A stretch of 64,000 bases of DNA from Trichomonas vaginalis G3 (Eukaryota > Parabasalia > Trichomonadida > Trichomonadidae): positions 40,003,660-40,067,659 of the forward strand of contig NC_067206.1 of the NCBI RefSeq assembly GCF_026262505.1. The letters run 5' to 3'. A program made the translations under genes and the position numbers. Numbering within the stretch: position 1 is the stretch's first letter; every line of letters begins with the position of its first letter. The notes below the pieces were generated by a model. That model was not told the DNA's origin. It ran no database searches and saw only the letters and a list, made by a program, of their open reading frames with translations. This document shows, piece after piece, positions 46,586 through 58,632 of this stretch.

Positions 46586-49013
46586 GGATGGGCACTCATA
46601 GGCTCCTGACAGCATAAAAATGTTATTATCTCACAATATAAAAGGAATCATAGGAATCTACAACTATATCTATATTGTTGGAAGACCTCTTAATGTATCA
46701 TGCATATAAGTTATATCAATAACTCCATTATGTTATATGATTGTAATCATATTTTCGTTTCATGTTCAAAAACATTAAAATCATACTAACTATATGAGTA
46801 TTATATTTAGGAAGCTGATATATAGATATGATAAAATGCTAGGTTTTGTGATTAAGAATATATACTTATCTTTTAGAAAATAATACTTTTATAAAAAATT
46901 ATATCTTATATAATCTAAAAATTTTGGACAATTAAAAAACATTAATTAAAAATAGAAGGTGAAAGCGTTTATTCAAAGAAGGTGCAAGATCATGATGTTT
47001 TGAGGGTGAAATAAATTTAATAATTATTTATGTGATTTAAGAGTAATACAATCATCGGTAGCTTGAAGACCTCTCTTTATAGCTCTTAATGCCGCAAACT
47101 TTTTTTGAACTTGCTTTGAATTTTTGAATGCTTTGATTAAATCTTTTGTTGTATCATACATTCTGAAATATCTGTTCATCATTTCTGGCATTGTTGGTAA
47201 ATTTAACCTGTATCTTATTGCTACAATCGTTTCAAACATACTTTCATTGAAATGCAATATTGTGACTGCCATCCTAATTGGCCAAGAAGCATGCCAATTA
47301 ATATTTTTATTAGCAAGCATTGCTTTGATATGGTTTATCGATTCAACTACTTGAGTTGAATGAATCTTTTTTACCATATCAAAGATTTTTACGGTATCTT
47401 CGAGGAATTTTTTAAGTGTTTTTATAGCAGTTTTATTTTTTGCATATTTCCATGGTTTAATCATCTTGCATTTTTCAGGATCTGGACAAAATTTATGATT
47501 TCCGGCATAATGTTTAGCGGAATTCAACCATAAAAACTTCTTTGTTTTAATTGACATATGTGTGTCATTGAGAAGTTGCCTAAGCCAACGCAATAAATTC
47601 TTTGAAATGCTAGATAAGATTCTGAATTCTGGCAGTTTGAGCTTTTTCTGTATATTGTTAAGAAAATGTCCAGGATCTCTGTATTCTCTGATACCTTTGA
47701 ACGTATTTTTGATTGTAGAAACAATTTTGACATCGCCATCATGCACAAAAAAATTTACACGTTTTTCATTATTCCAACGCTTCAGCATTCTTTTTAAGCC
47801 TTCAAATTCCATTTCATTTGATTTTCCGTTGAAATTACCTTTGAAATTTTTAAAAGATTTAGATATCACTTCCCAATCTACAATTTTTTTGAGTTTCTCT
47901 TCTACAAATTGTACATAGCAAAACATTGCATTTCTTCTCTGACTCCAAGAACCGTCAAACAAAAGTCCCGAACATTTTCTCATTCGAGATTTCCAATAAT
48001 TAACAGATTCTCTGGCAACTTCTATGATAACACGACCAACCTTTTCTTGGACTCGATGAAATGTAGCTTCTGACGGAACTTTGATGTTATTCAGCATGAA
48101 TTGAAATTCTGATTGGCAAAATGTAGCGCCGCTCAATAATACAGATAGCACAAATTCAACAGTGTTGACGACATATGGCTCTACCCTATTTTTCGCGCTT
48201 TGAACTAAGTTCTTTATACGCTTTGCAACTGCTTTTGTTCGCCGCGGCATGAAAAATGAAGAATAACTTGACGGTTTCTTGAACAAATGGTCGCACATTC
48301 AAATATTGTGATGTACGATCAGGATAAAAGAATGTTGTTGCCGTGAATTTAGAAAATAGCAAAATTTCAATTTACGCAATCGAGATACAACTTGATCGTT
48401 TGAGCGATAACCATGGCACCCATAGTATTAATGAAAGTACTCATACTTACAATTATTTTCTCCCATAGGAATATTGTTCAATATATTTCACCTATAGAGG
48501 AAATCTCGAAATAAAATCGAATTTTTTCAAAAATTACAAAAATCAATTTTTTACAAAGATGTTCGAAAAATAACATTATATACGCATCAAATCAAAGCAT
48601 TATATGGAGCATTATAATTCTATATATGATTGTCCATCTTGCTGTTGTGCTATTTCTTTTAAACAATAATTTCATTGTTGAAATTAAATTTGCAATTTCA
48701 GTAAAAATTGCGACCCATCATTTTGAATATAATTGAATTAATACATTTATTGTAAGAATATTATATACCAAATATTAGACTTCCACATGAATCCTGGTAT
48801 GATATTATAAGTATTGCAAAATTAGAAAAAATATGCTCATGATATACTAAAATTCATGTTTCAAGGTTAACTTATAAATAAAATAAGTTCGAGAAATGCA
48901 TCACTAAATATTTGAGCTTGTGCACTATAACGCTATATAATAGTCTTCACTGTTTTTAATATATTGACTTTGCTAGACTTGATTTTTTTCATCACCCTAA
49001 TGAGTGCCCATCC
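46586..49013. mobile_element. Kolobok-type DNA transposon
   Basis: 2,428 bp bounded by 14-bp perfect inverted ends (GGATGGGCACTCAT at 46586-46599, reverse complement at 49000-49013) and flanked on both sides by TTAA (46582-46585, 49014-49017). TTAA duplications are made by piggyBac and Kolobok elements. The single gene (47024-48298) is not piggyBac-like and fits the Kolobok plan. The intact frame and perfect ends suggest a young insertion. The rest (46600-47023 and 48299-48999) is AT-rich with no other gene. Confidence 0.8.
47024..48298 (-). CDS. DDE transposase, Kolobok-like
   Basis: 424 residues starting MCDHLFKKPSSYSSFFMPRR. Likely catalytic acidic positions are in SGLLFDGSWSQRRN (about residue 115), NFFVHDGDVKIVST (about 190) and REYRDPGHFLNNIQ (about 212), with later STQVVESINHIKAM (about 320) where the Glu may complete the triad. 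The FDGSW...DGD...DPGH spacing resembles the transposases of the Kolobok group. It would cut and rejoin the element at TTAA. The frame is uninterrupted. A second ATG (MPRRTKAV) 16 codons in could be the true start. Confidence 0.75.
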   Translation of the reverse strand: MCDHLFKKPSSYSSFFMPRRTKAVAKRIKNLVQSAKNRVEPYVVNTVEFVLSVLLSGATFCQSEFQFMLNNIKVPSEATFHRVQEKVGRVIIEVARESVNYWKSRMRKCSGLLFDGSWSQRRNAMFCYVQFVEEKLKKIVDWEVISKSFKNFKGNFNGKSNEMEFEGLKRMLKRWNNEKRVNFFVHDGDVKIVSTIKNTFKGIREYRDPGHFLNNIQKKLKLPEFRILSSISKNLLRWLRQLLNDTHMSIKTKKFLWLNSAKHYAGNHKFCPDPEKCKMIKPWKYAKNKTAIKTLKKFLEDTVKIFDMVKKIHSTQVVESINHIKAMLANKNINWHASWPIRMAVTILHFNESMFETIVAIRYRLNLPTMPEMMNRYFRMYDTTKDLIKAFKNSKQVQKKFAALRAIKRGLQATDDCITLKSHK

Positions 49014-50211
49014 TTAAGTCGGTGAATTTAAACACAACTTCAAACGCTAACACTACATCAGATGTTAAGTTAGAGTATCCACCACTGGACCAAGTTCTTT
49101 CAAGAGAAGCCAACGACAACCCTTACACAAATGTTCAAACAAATCCTTCAGATAACGTAGACCATTACCTTCTTCAGTTATACCAAACAATTTTACTCAA
49201 AGACGATAAGAAGCTTTTGACAAATCTTATAAGTAAGAACCAAATAATTCTAACAAAGGAGGACCTTGAAAATATTATATCACGAATAACAGGAAAGCAA
49301 TGTGTCATTGACTATCTCGACCCTGAAATCGAATGCTGTGGTCAAACTCCAATATTCATGAAAATAGGTAACATCCGCATCATTGAAACACCAGGTACTC
49401 CAGGAGTTGAGTTTAAGTATAAATATTCGAACGAGTATACAAAACTATCTACTTACTATAAGCTATGGCATTCCAAACGGGAACCGCGGTTGGTTACCAT
49501 GGATTTCCGTCACCGGTCACATTTTAAAGATTTTTAAAGCCTTATAAAAATATGCTTTGTAAATCATTTTTTGTAAATCGGCAAAAATTTGGTAATTTTC
49601 TTCAACAAATAAATCTGCGAATAGCATTTATAATACAAGAACAATCTTTTAAAATGCGTTTGATTCATTTTTGTATAATTTCATATAGGCACATATATTC
49701 TTCCGGGACTTTCCGTGATTTTACCGTAAAATCATTAGTTTACACCAATTTTTCCGTATTTTGAATAGTTTACTGCACTTTTTCCGTAAAATTGAGTTAC
49801 GGGAATCCGCAAAATTTCCGGACCTCATTTTTCATAGAATATAATAATAATATTTGATAAAAAGATATATTATTTATATTTTTGATTTTTGAATTACGGA
49901 AAAAGTGAATTGATAACTTGACTTTTTTATATGGTTAATTTTTCAAATGATATTATGAAGATCTAAAATATTAAAAGTAAAAAATTGAATTACGGAAAAA
50001 ATGAGGTCAAAAGTGAAATAAATTTGCAGAACAATTTTCATTGAAATAAGCTTTATTTTTCATTATTAATAACAATGCAAAAAATATTTATCACGGGTTC
50101 AAAATTTAAAATTAAATATTTTAATAATTTACATCTTATTCTTTATTTTATATTTAACCCGTGAAAATATCATTTAAAAATTGAATATATTCAAAAAGCT
50201 TTATTTTTATT

Positions 50212-52346
50212 ATGACTGCATGGGATCCTCATGTATATGATGAGTGGATTCCATTTAAGAAGACGAAATATCCACCAACTCCTGAAACATTGGAAACAAA
50301 GTGTGGAAAAAATGTTTCACTACGATCGGCTATTATGAGAATGAGCCTAATCAATCAGACAAAGGAAGGCTCTTTACATACTGTGCCGAATGTAGTGAAA
50401 CATTAGTTCAAGGGCAGTTCGTGCGATGCATTAAAAAAAGCAGGAAAAATGATTTTAAAGATCATAAGTGCAAATTTTTACTCCCAATGCCCAACTACGT
50501 TCCTGCTGAGCACCAAGTTGAGAATACTCAGCAAGCAGTTGGCTCTGGTAATGATCCTTCGTTAGAAGAGATCATTGCCAGGCTTATTGCGAGCCTAGAT
50601 ATAAGCCTTTATGCCACAATGAAGCCAGCATTTAAAAGCTTCCTAGAGAGCTTCGCCAAATGGCTTAAAAATAAAGTCAATCGCGAACAGGGCATCAACT
50701 TTACAATCCCAGACATTGAGTTCACACGGCGCGGTGTCAGAGAGGCATTGATTACTTTAGGCAAAACAGACTCCTCTCGGGGCCTAAAGTTCTGCGAGGA
50801 ATTCCGCATCTTCTCAATTTCCCTGGACTGCGGAACACACGGCAGCCGTCATGGTCTATTCTCTTGTGTGTGCAATCCAGGCAAAACAGATCGCCACCAA
50901 TTCTTCGACACAACAATTTCGACTAATTGGACATACGAGGACTACCATACGTGGTTTGATTCTCTTAAGGTTAATAAAAACCACGTAGCTGGAGTAGTCG
51001 GAGATGGTTTGCCAGCCCAGGTTAAAGGACTCTGCCACTGGAGGCCAGAAGGAGCCCTTTTCCCTGGCTTACAAACCGTGTACATTCGTTGCCTTAACCA
51101 CGTCTTGAACAATGCTATTGTCCACGCACGTAAGCAATGTCCATTGTTGAATGAACTGATGAATAGAGTTCACCAGATTATCATTATCTTTAAGAATCAC
51201 GATATGAGAGCGAGATACAAGATCAGGGTTCCATCAATCCCGGAAACTCGCTGGCTCTACATATATGATACTCTGTTTTTCATCTTTGATAATCTGGAAA
51301 CAATTAATACTGCTTTAAGAAGTGGAGATCTTCCACTATCCCTTTCCAGAGCTACACGTGAACAGTTACAATGGACACGTGATGGAATTCCTCCACTCTT
51401 TAAAGATGCTTTAATGATATTCAAGCCATTAAAGCAACTTCAATTATGGCTGGAATCCAACAAGTCCATGGGTGCTTATGCATTCCTGATGATACAACAG
51501 TGCCAAGGGATGTTGGATGAAATGGCAGGAAGATTAACGCCAGATGGTGAAGAGATTCTCCGATCAATCACTACAATATTCAAAAATGATATGAAAGAAT
51601 ATGGTAGAATTGATTTGCTTCGGTTTGCTTTCGGCTTTACACCGTTAGCAAGGAAGATCATCAGAGACAAGAAGGGTTTTGGAGGAAAGACAAGCTATCC
51701 ACCTATAATGCAGTTGAAAGATGTGCAAGTCCCAACGATTCCTTCCCTGAGGATCATCAATCGCGAGATCACATTTGAGAAACTCGGCGAAATCCTTGAA
51801 GAAGAACGAACAGAACGTGTTGACGAGGTAGCCGAGCATGATGAAGAGATCCAGCAAGCAGAAGAGGAACAAATGCTTAACGACGATCATGCAGCCGAAA
51901 CAAATGCCGATGGTTCGAGGAATTCCTTGGTCTGGGATGTTGTAGATGAAGAGATAAAAGATCTATACACATTCATGATAACAATCCTCAGACAAAGAGC
52001 AATTGCCGAATCAACAGTTGATCCAACGATCAATAAAGACGATAGAGCCAAGGAATTGAGTGATGCTTACGATTTCTTCATAGAGCAAGATGATTCCCAT
52101 CTTATAAATGGTCATCATCTTGCTCAAAATGATGGCAAGTTTTGGTACATGAATGGCATAAAGCAACTAAAAGCAATAAGACCAATTGGAAAAAGGATGA
52201 TGTCACTTTCGTGCAGTGAAGCAGATGTAGAACGTGTAATATCTGAATTGCGAAAGACAAGAAATTCAATGAACGAATCATGCAAAGAAGAATATGTAGC
52301 ATGCCGCTTCTTCATCAAGTTGAATGATGATCAATTTGATATTTGA
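50212..52346 (+). CDS. hAT-like transposase
   Basis: The main frame from 50301 gives 681 residues. An N-terminal zinc-finger-like part (FTYCAECSETLVQGQFVRC, then H and C) is followed by the RNase H-type core: FRIFSISLDCGTHGSRHGLF, HVAGVVGDGLPAQVKGL, YIRCLNHVLNNAI and PETRWLYIYD. The C-terminal SCSEADVERVISELRKTRNS resembles the hAT dimerisation segment. An in-phase-looking start MTAWDPHVYDEWIPFKK at 50212 lies in another frame and meets the main frame near a six-A run (about 50306-50311), so there is either one frameshift or a later true start. Codon use is more GC-rich than in the Polinton around it. Confidence 0.75.
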
Positions 52347-52527
52347 TTTTGTTTTTTAATAAAATTTATTAAATAATTTGTTTTAAAAAGTATTATTTTT
52401 ATTCGTAAAGATATTAGACAGAAGGTGGCCAGCCTAATGTCTATCAATCTTTAATATTAGTAGTAATTTCCCGCATTTCTGAATGATGATTGATTAGCTT
52501 TGTTGTTATTGATGTAAAACTGGATAA

Positions 52528-52615
52528 GTATTAAATAATTATATTAATCTTGGCCAGGGGACTGCTGATGGCCAGTCAGCAGCGGCCACTATGAATCATT
52601 ATAATTATTTAATAC
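52528..52615. repeat. Foldback inside the hAT 3' region
   Basis: GTATTAAATAATTATA (52528-52543) is matched by its reverse complement at 52600-52615. Within it, CTGCTGATGGCCAGTCAGCAG folds again and TTGGCC faces GGCCAC. The 88-base unit looks like a small stem-loop or a tiny foldback insertion. Confidence 0.75.
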
Positions 52616-53504
52616 CTAAATTGAGGTAAAAAGCAATAAGACTTGCCGAGCCTCATGCCCCTACCTCATATAAATAGAATCACACTTTAGTGAATCAACA
52701 TCTATAAGAATGAAGTGTTTTGAAGCTGAAATAATATTGAATAGAAATTAATTTTTTCTGAAATTTTGAATGAAATTATGGGAAATAAAAAAATTACTAA
52801 ATATTGTATTCATACAAATATATTATTTTAAAGGAAAAATAGATGCTGATAGAAACGATGAAAATTTTTGAAAACTTTACAATTAATTTATGTTCGTTAA
52901 CCATAGAGCTTGCAATCCAAAGCTCACGTTAGACAACAAGAGTCATGAAGTCTCATACTAAGGGATATCCAACATATATTTTAATAATCTAATGTTTGTG
53001 ACAAATATTCAACATAAAATTAAGTTTTCGTTTCGTTACAAGGCATTCATACTTTGGAGATATCATATTTAATGTACAGAAAAGTTAATATTAAACAATA
53101 CATGCTAAAGAATTAATAAATAAGATAATAAAATAAATTTATACGTAATTACTTTCATTTAATATGCTTTATGCTGTATAATATTGATTAAGAGGCATTA
53201 AAAGGTTCCATAGTCTGCTTTTATAGGCAAGATTTTTGATAAAAATTTTAAATTTTGAAAAATGATGAGAAAAGGAAAAAAAGGTAAATGAGAGCAAGAG
53301 GAGGGAAAAAAAAGAAAAAGAAAAGAAAGGGAAGGGAAAAATAAAAGAAAGAAGGACATATAAAAATTTAGATGCGCATTCTTAATGCCGAGGCGGCTTG
53401 CCGCCGAGGCGCGATTTTTTTAGGCCTCTACGGTAACCCGGCAATGTTTTTTTAAATCTTGTACAGCCCTACTATAAGCTTTGTTTGAAATATGTTTTAG
53501 TAAA

Positions 53505-53744
53505 TTAAAGCAATTTGTAATATCTATCCAAAACTTCTTCAACAGTATCGAACTCATCTTCATAATGCAAACCTAATCTTATTGACTTGGTGCAGTTTTC
53601 ACTAACACAATATTTTTCTGTTCTCTTGACTGACATAACTAACTCATTTGTTTCATCAAACAGCAACAACCAAAGTTCATGACCTAATACATAACATTCA
53701 TACTTTATATTTTTAGCTCTGAGTTCTCTTGTAAGCTGTTGCAT
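53505..53744 (-). CDS. Unknown Polinton 3 protein (79 aa)
   Basis: MQQLTRELRAKNIKYECYVL followed by a compact mixed domain ending VEEVLDRYYKLL. It is the first Polinton gene right of the hAT insertion. No family recognised. It may be a full small protein because the frame starts right after the A/T tract that follows the next gene's end. Confidence 0.5.
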   Translation of the reverse strand: MQQLTRELRAKNIKYECYVLGHELWLLLFDETNELVMSVKRTEKYCVSENCTKSIRLGLHYEDEFDTVEEVLDRYYKLL

Positions 53745-53754
53745 TTAATATTTT

Positions 53755-54480
53755 CTAAAAAGTCAACTTCAACAGTCATTCGCACTGGTGCCTTCAGTTC
53801 TACAGGCTCTCCTTGAAAGTCAACAAGTCTGAATTGCATGTCTTTTCAAATTATGAGGACTAATGCGAACCCATTTACCTAAATGAGTTGCTATGACAGG
53901 AACGTTTGGAATGAAACATTGAATTTACTTCATAACAGAAGGATTTATATTCTACTGAACCTTTACTATTAAACTCCTGAAATACCTGTGACATTAGCTA
54001 TTTTTGACTCAATGTACAAACAATTGCCATAACATACGTATGGAACAGATTTCATCTCAATCGTTTTGTCAACACTTTTCAAAGAAATGTCTATGGTATG
54101 CTCCCAAAAAAGTTGTACTCTATGACTCATTCTTGGTATCTTAAACTCTTTCGCATAACTGAACTTCAAAACTCCTGCAATAAGTTTAACATTCATTAAG
54201 TTTTCTCCGTTATCCTTGTTATTGTAGTATTTATGAGAGCATTTAACACTCCAGCTAATGTTTCCATCTTATATTCTACATTATTGTGAAATTTATTTCG
54301 TGCTTCTTTCCATCTATTTCAAGCTCCATGAAATCTGTTTCGTCTAGTTATAACGAATGAAGCAATAGTATTAAAGTCAACCATTCTGAATGCAAGTGGC
54401 TCATTCTGTAGACCTAAGTTTGTTTGTAGTTTTACTGTCCCGTATTCGTTTGGGTCTGTACTTTGCAAATAGAACAACAT
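53755..54480 (-). pseudogene. Minor capsid candidate of Polinton 3, broken
   Basis: Begins MLFYLQSTDPNEYGTVKLQT, with the layout of the intact gene at 10760-11566. Near its end it has FRLVDFQGEPVELKAPV, the same LVD-x-x-x-PV strand pair. The middle keeps RMSHRVQLFWEHTIDISLKS. The shared start and end plans are the main evidence that the two genes are the same family. About three breaks. Confidence 0.5.
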
Positions 54481-54497
54481 TTTATTCTCATTAAAAT

Positions 54498-57400
54498 ATG
54501 AGTATAGCTGCATATGCGTATGAAGCTGACAGAGCTAAACGTTTATATTTTGGTCAATACTCTCTCACACTTACTGACAAATATATTGTTATCAGTGATG
54601 GAAATACCGAGAAATACATAACATGGAAGGACTATGAAAAGTTTGACCCCATTTTAACTCCATGCACTATGCCATTCATTGTAAATGGTGAAGTTGTCAT
54701 GAAGAACGACACAACAGTATATAAGTCTGTTCATGAAGCGTTAGAATATATGTTGAATTATAATCCCGAAAGATTTGACCCAAGCACTACGCCATGTACA
54801 ATGCCTTTTATTAAGGATGGTGAAATCGTAAGAGTTCCGGATTCAACGGTTTACACAGCTGTTCAAAACAGTTTACAAAACATTTTAGCGAATATCTTTA
54901 ATTCAGAAACTACAGAAATAAAATTACCATATATAACAGATGCTAAAGAAATTAAATCAAAAACGACAACATTATTTACGTCACTTAATGATTTAATGAC
55001 TTATATCATTAATATTCCTGCACCAACTATGGCATTTGATCCAAACTCAACGGTTTGCAGTGTACCTTTCATAAAGTCGCAAAGCGACCAGGGCGAAGCC
55101 CATGACAGTTCATTAATTGCTTTAAGGGATTCGACAGTAAATGAATCATTAAAGGCGTCATTAATGAAAATCATTGATTTTAACTCATTCATGAATACAT
55201 ATAATTCATTCATTAATGTTTCATATGCTTCTAAAGAAGGTGAGCCAAAAACTAGCTATGAAATAAAAGCATCAACGACGAAATTGAATTCGTTAACTTT
55301 TGACGGTGATAGTTCCGTCAACAATATAACATCAGGGAAGACAATTTTAACGAAAGAATATTTAAAATCTCATGTTAGTGAGTTCGTTGAAATTGAAAAA
55401 GAAGGTGGAATTAAGTTTGATCCACTGAATTTCATTTTCAGCTTAGCGAATGCGGGTATTAATTTTGCTGAATGGACAACTATACAGAGTGAAATAAACG
55501 CAATATGGACGTTTTTGGGGTCAAAAGCGGGAATGAGTGAGCTCGTAAATGCTGCAAGAACATTAGGTGAAACAGGAAATTTTGTTGATGGTTTTAAAAG
55601 ACTTGTTTCAAATGTTTTAACAAACACAAAGAAATTATTTAGATATACTGTACATAACGGACGGATTTTCGAACAGATAGCAACAAACCCTCCGGTTATG
55701 GATGCGTTGATGATGGCTGGAGATATAAAACCACGTAACAACGACTATGGGAACGAACAACAGGATACTGGTCGGGTTATTCGAGACATTAAAAACGTGT
55801 ATCCTGAAGTTATTGATTTATTTAGAGGAGTTAATGATTCAATTTCAAAACATTCTATAGCCCTCGATGAAGAGAATAAATTAACAGATTATATATTCGT
55901 CATTATTGCAGAATTAATGAAGAGAATAAATGAAAAAGGAATTGGTGATATTATTAATGTTAGCGATGTAATGATGAAAAGAAATTTTGACTCATTATTT
56001 ACAAAACCGAAAACAGAATATAGTCTTTATGACGTAATTACCGAATTAATGAAAAAGATTAATGATAATAAGAGTTCTGGCGGAAGAGTTGAATTAGAAG
56101 TGAATGAGAAATTAGCCGAAAAAGCTGACAAAAATGAGCTTTCAGCTCTGAGTGATAAAGTCAAGAACCACGTTCATTATATAACTTCAGACGAACAGAT
56201 TATAACGGACTACCATGGATATTTAACACGAAGTGATGAAGTGAAGACAAAAAATGTTAATGAAAGAAGATATAAATTCATTCGTGCTAAAGGTTATGAC
56301 ATAAGCTGTACTGTACAGTATGACATAGGTAAAGCACAAGAAGCATTTAGTTATAACGATGAAATTTATGCCTCTACTTTCAATGTTAACGGTGTATTAG
56401 TTGAACCAAGATTTACTTTGAGAGTTAAGTCAAAAATAACGTTTGAAGATGCTATTAAAAGTAAAGCTGACAAAGATGAACTTGAAGCAACGAACAAAGT
56501 TTTGAAATCTCATAAACACAACATCTCCGATATAAATGAACTTCAAGCTACATTAGACAGTAAAGCCGACAAGAACCATACACATAAATCCTTCACTACT
56601 GTTAGAGCAGACGACATAATATTGAACTATACCCTTGGTTCAAGTGCACCTTTAGAAAATCCAAGTACAAGCGTAAAAGATACACTAAACAATTTAGATA
56701 ACAGTTGTAGGAATATCGAAGATCATGCCAGAAACTTTGAAGCATATGAACAACCAGCAATGTTAGATAAGAAAGCCGACAAAACTTATGTAGATGAAAA
56801 TTATGCAAAGAAGTCGGAAGTAAATGCTGCGCTTAATGGAAAAGCCGATAAAGAGCACGTGCATGAAGAATTTCAAACAATCAAGATTAAAGAAATTAAG
56901 GCATGCATCGAAATAGTAACAAAAACAGGAAGAGACGGTGCAACTGTACAAGAACAAAGAATTTATCCTCCTACTTTTCCTAATGGTTTAATAACAAACA
57001 ATATAAATATTGTAGAAGGCAATAAAACTATAAACGTTAAACATGAACTTCTAACAATGAAGGCCCAGATTCTTGAAACCATATATCCTATAGGCTCTAT
57101 TTTACGTCAATGAACTCAACAAATCCAGCAAGTGTTTTAGGTTTTGGTACGTGGGAACAGATTGTAGATAAATTCCTCTATTGTGCGAACTCTTCAAAGC
57201 AAACAGGTGGTTCGAAGAAAATTAAAGAAGCAAACCTTCCACCGCACACTCATACAGGAACTACAAACACAACAGGTAGTCATTCACATTCAATAACAAA
57301 AAGAGGTTATACAAATCTTGCAGCAGGTTCGGATAGACAGGGAATGCATAGATATGATATTTCAAGTGACCCAGTAGATTCAAGCGCAGGTATTTTCTGT

Positions 57401-57508
57401 GGAACCGCAGGAAATCATTCACACACTTTCACAACAAATCCAACAGGCTCGGGTAAAGATTACATGCCACCATTTGTGACTATATTCGCATGGTACCGCG
57501 TTCAATGA
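54498..57508 (+). pseudogene. Phage-tail-fibre-like collar gene of Polinton 3, broken
   Basis: A long fibre gene of about 1,000 codons. Three front repeats carry TPCTMPFI(V/K)(N/D)GE and TVCSVPFIKS motifs, followed by a long shaft and KADK...HKHNISDINELQATLDSK-type repeats as in Polinton 1. The last part carries FGTWEQIVDKFLYCANSS, LPPHTH, HSHS, NHSHTF and KDYMPPFVTIFAWYR, the collar signature. It is about twice as long as the Polinton 1 gene, as expected for fibres that change receptor or reach. The double-hairpin module lies in frame at 55076-55106. One break. Confidence 0.8.
55076..55106 (+). repeat. Double-hairpin module inside the collar gene
   Basis: GTCGCAAAGCGACCAGGGCG then AAGCCCATGAC. 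Stem 1 is GTCGC-AAA-GCGAC and stem 2 is GGGC-GAA-GCCC, both perfect. It encodes SQSDQGEAHD in frame. Confidence 0.75.
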
Positions 57509-57548
57509 ACTCGCTTGAGCCTAGAATAAAATCTTTATTTTTACATAA

Positions 57549-58632
57549 ATGAGCTTGAAAGAAGTATTCGAACAACATCCATGGAGGTCATTTAAGAAGT
57601 TCAATGAAGCTGCAAAGAGTTGGGGATTTACTAACAGAGCTGAAGTTAAAAAGTTCTTTGACAAAAATGTTGTACATCAAACAAAAATAAACCCTTACGA
57701 CTACTTTTTACCAATTTACTCCAACACTCCCGACGCATACCAATTTGACACTCTCATTCAAAGCAGAAAAGGAGGACATAAACCATTCCTCATCTTCATA
57801 AATGTTAACACTCGCAAAGCTTTTGCGTATATAATGAGAAATAAAGGAACTCGTGAAGTGTTAAGAGTTTTACAAAAGTTTGTAGCAGAACATAACCCAA
57901 GTACTTTAACATCAGACCAAGACAGTGCATACCTCAGCAACGAAATCACAGAATTTCTCATTAAGCATAACATAACTCACTACACTACTGAAGACCATAA
58001 CCATAATATTTTAGGTATCATTAATCGCTTCATAAGAACGCTCAGAGATTTAAATCAAGAGCGAGACTTTACCGAAGAAACAATGAAACATTTTCTCGAA
58101 GTTATAATTCCTCAACAATTCTACAACAGGACATACACCAAATTCAATGACACAACAACAAGAAGAAAAGTATATACAAAAGCAACGAAGCCAAACACAA
58201 AATATCAGAAATTCAACACAATTTACCCTCATTTCTGGTACAAAAGTTCGTGTAGTTCTTGACGACAAACCGTTGACAAAGAAACGTTTAAGGTTAAGTC
58301 GAAACTATTATATCGTAGACTCTACGCAAGGTAATGGATATCTTATAAAAGCTGCTGACGACTCTATTGCGTTTTATCCTCGTCATAAATTAGTCGAAAG
58401 TAGTAATGGCAAACTTGCTGAAACCATTGACGAAGCAAAGCGAGGAGTGGTTATTGAAATACTTAACTATAACATAAACGATGACACTTATAAAGTAAGA
58501 TATGAAGGAGGCGTTGAAGATGTTATACCATCTAAGAACTTGAGAGAGTCAAAGCCAACACATCTGGGACCATTAGAGCGGGAGTACTGGAAAGACAAAA
58601 ATAAGCCAGAAAGAATAAGAAAATTCTTCTAA
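57549..58632 (+). pseudogene. Retroviral-type integrase gene of Polinton 3, broken
   Basis: Opens MSLKEVFEQHPWRSFKKFNE, an N-terminal segment missing from the Polinton 1 frame, then the RNase H-fold core (DAYQFDTLIQSRKGGHKPFL, PSTLTSDQDSAYLSNEI, HNILGIINRFIRTLRDLNQ) and a C-terminal SH3/chromo-like part (TFYKVRYEGGVEDVIPSKNL-type strands). It follows the collar gene, as the integrase neighbours the collar gene in Polinton 1. One or two breaks. Confidence 0.8.

Larger units (their letters stand above)
46446..49463 (+). pseudogene. Polinton 3 gene interrupted by Kolobok and hAT insertions
   Basis: A rightward gene starting at about 46446. The Kolobok element (46586-49013) sits inside it and the hAT element begins at 49464. 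The visible parts are polar with acidic stretches and no recognised domain. Two insertions. Confidence 0.6.
49464..53471. mobile_element. hAT-type DNA transposon
   Basis: 4,008 bp flanked by an 8-bp direct repeat CTATAAGC (49456-49463 and 53472-53479), the size made by hAT elements. The ends are TATGGCATTCCAA and, inverted, TAGGGCTGTACAA: imperfect, with the right end matching the hAT start rule YARNG. Subterminal repeats of TTTTTCCGTA in both senses lie at about 49695-50000. It carries one large gene with a hAT-like C-terminus. Non-coding DNA at 52347-53471 includes a foldback and a GCCGAGGCGG...CCGCCGAGGCGC cluster near the right end. Confidence 0.75.

Noticed and set aside
46586-49013. piggyBac transposon
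   Set aside because: TTAA target sites fit, but the transposase lacks the piggyBac domain layout and C-terminal Cys-rich finger.
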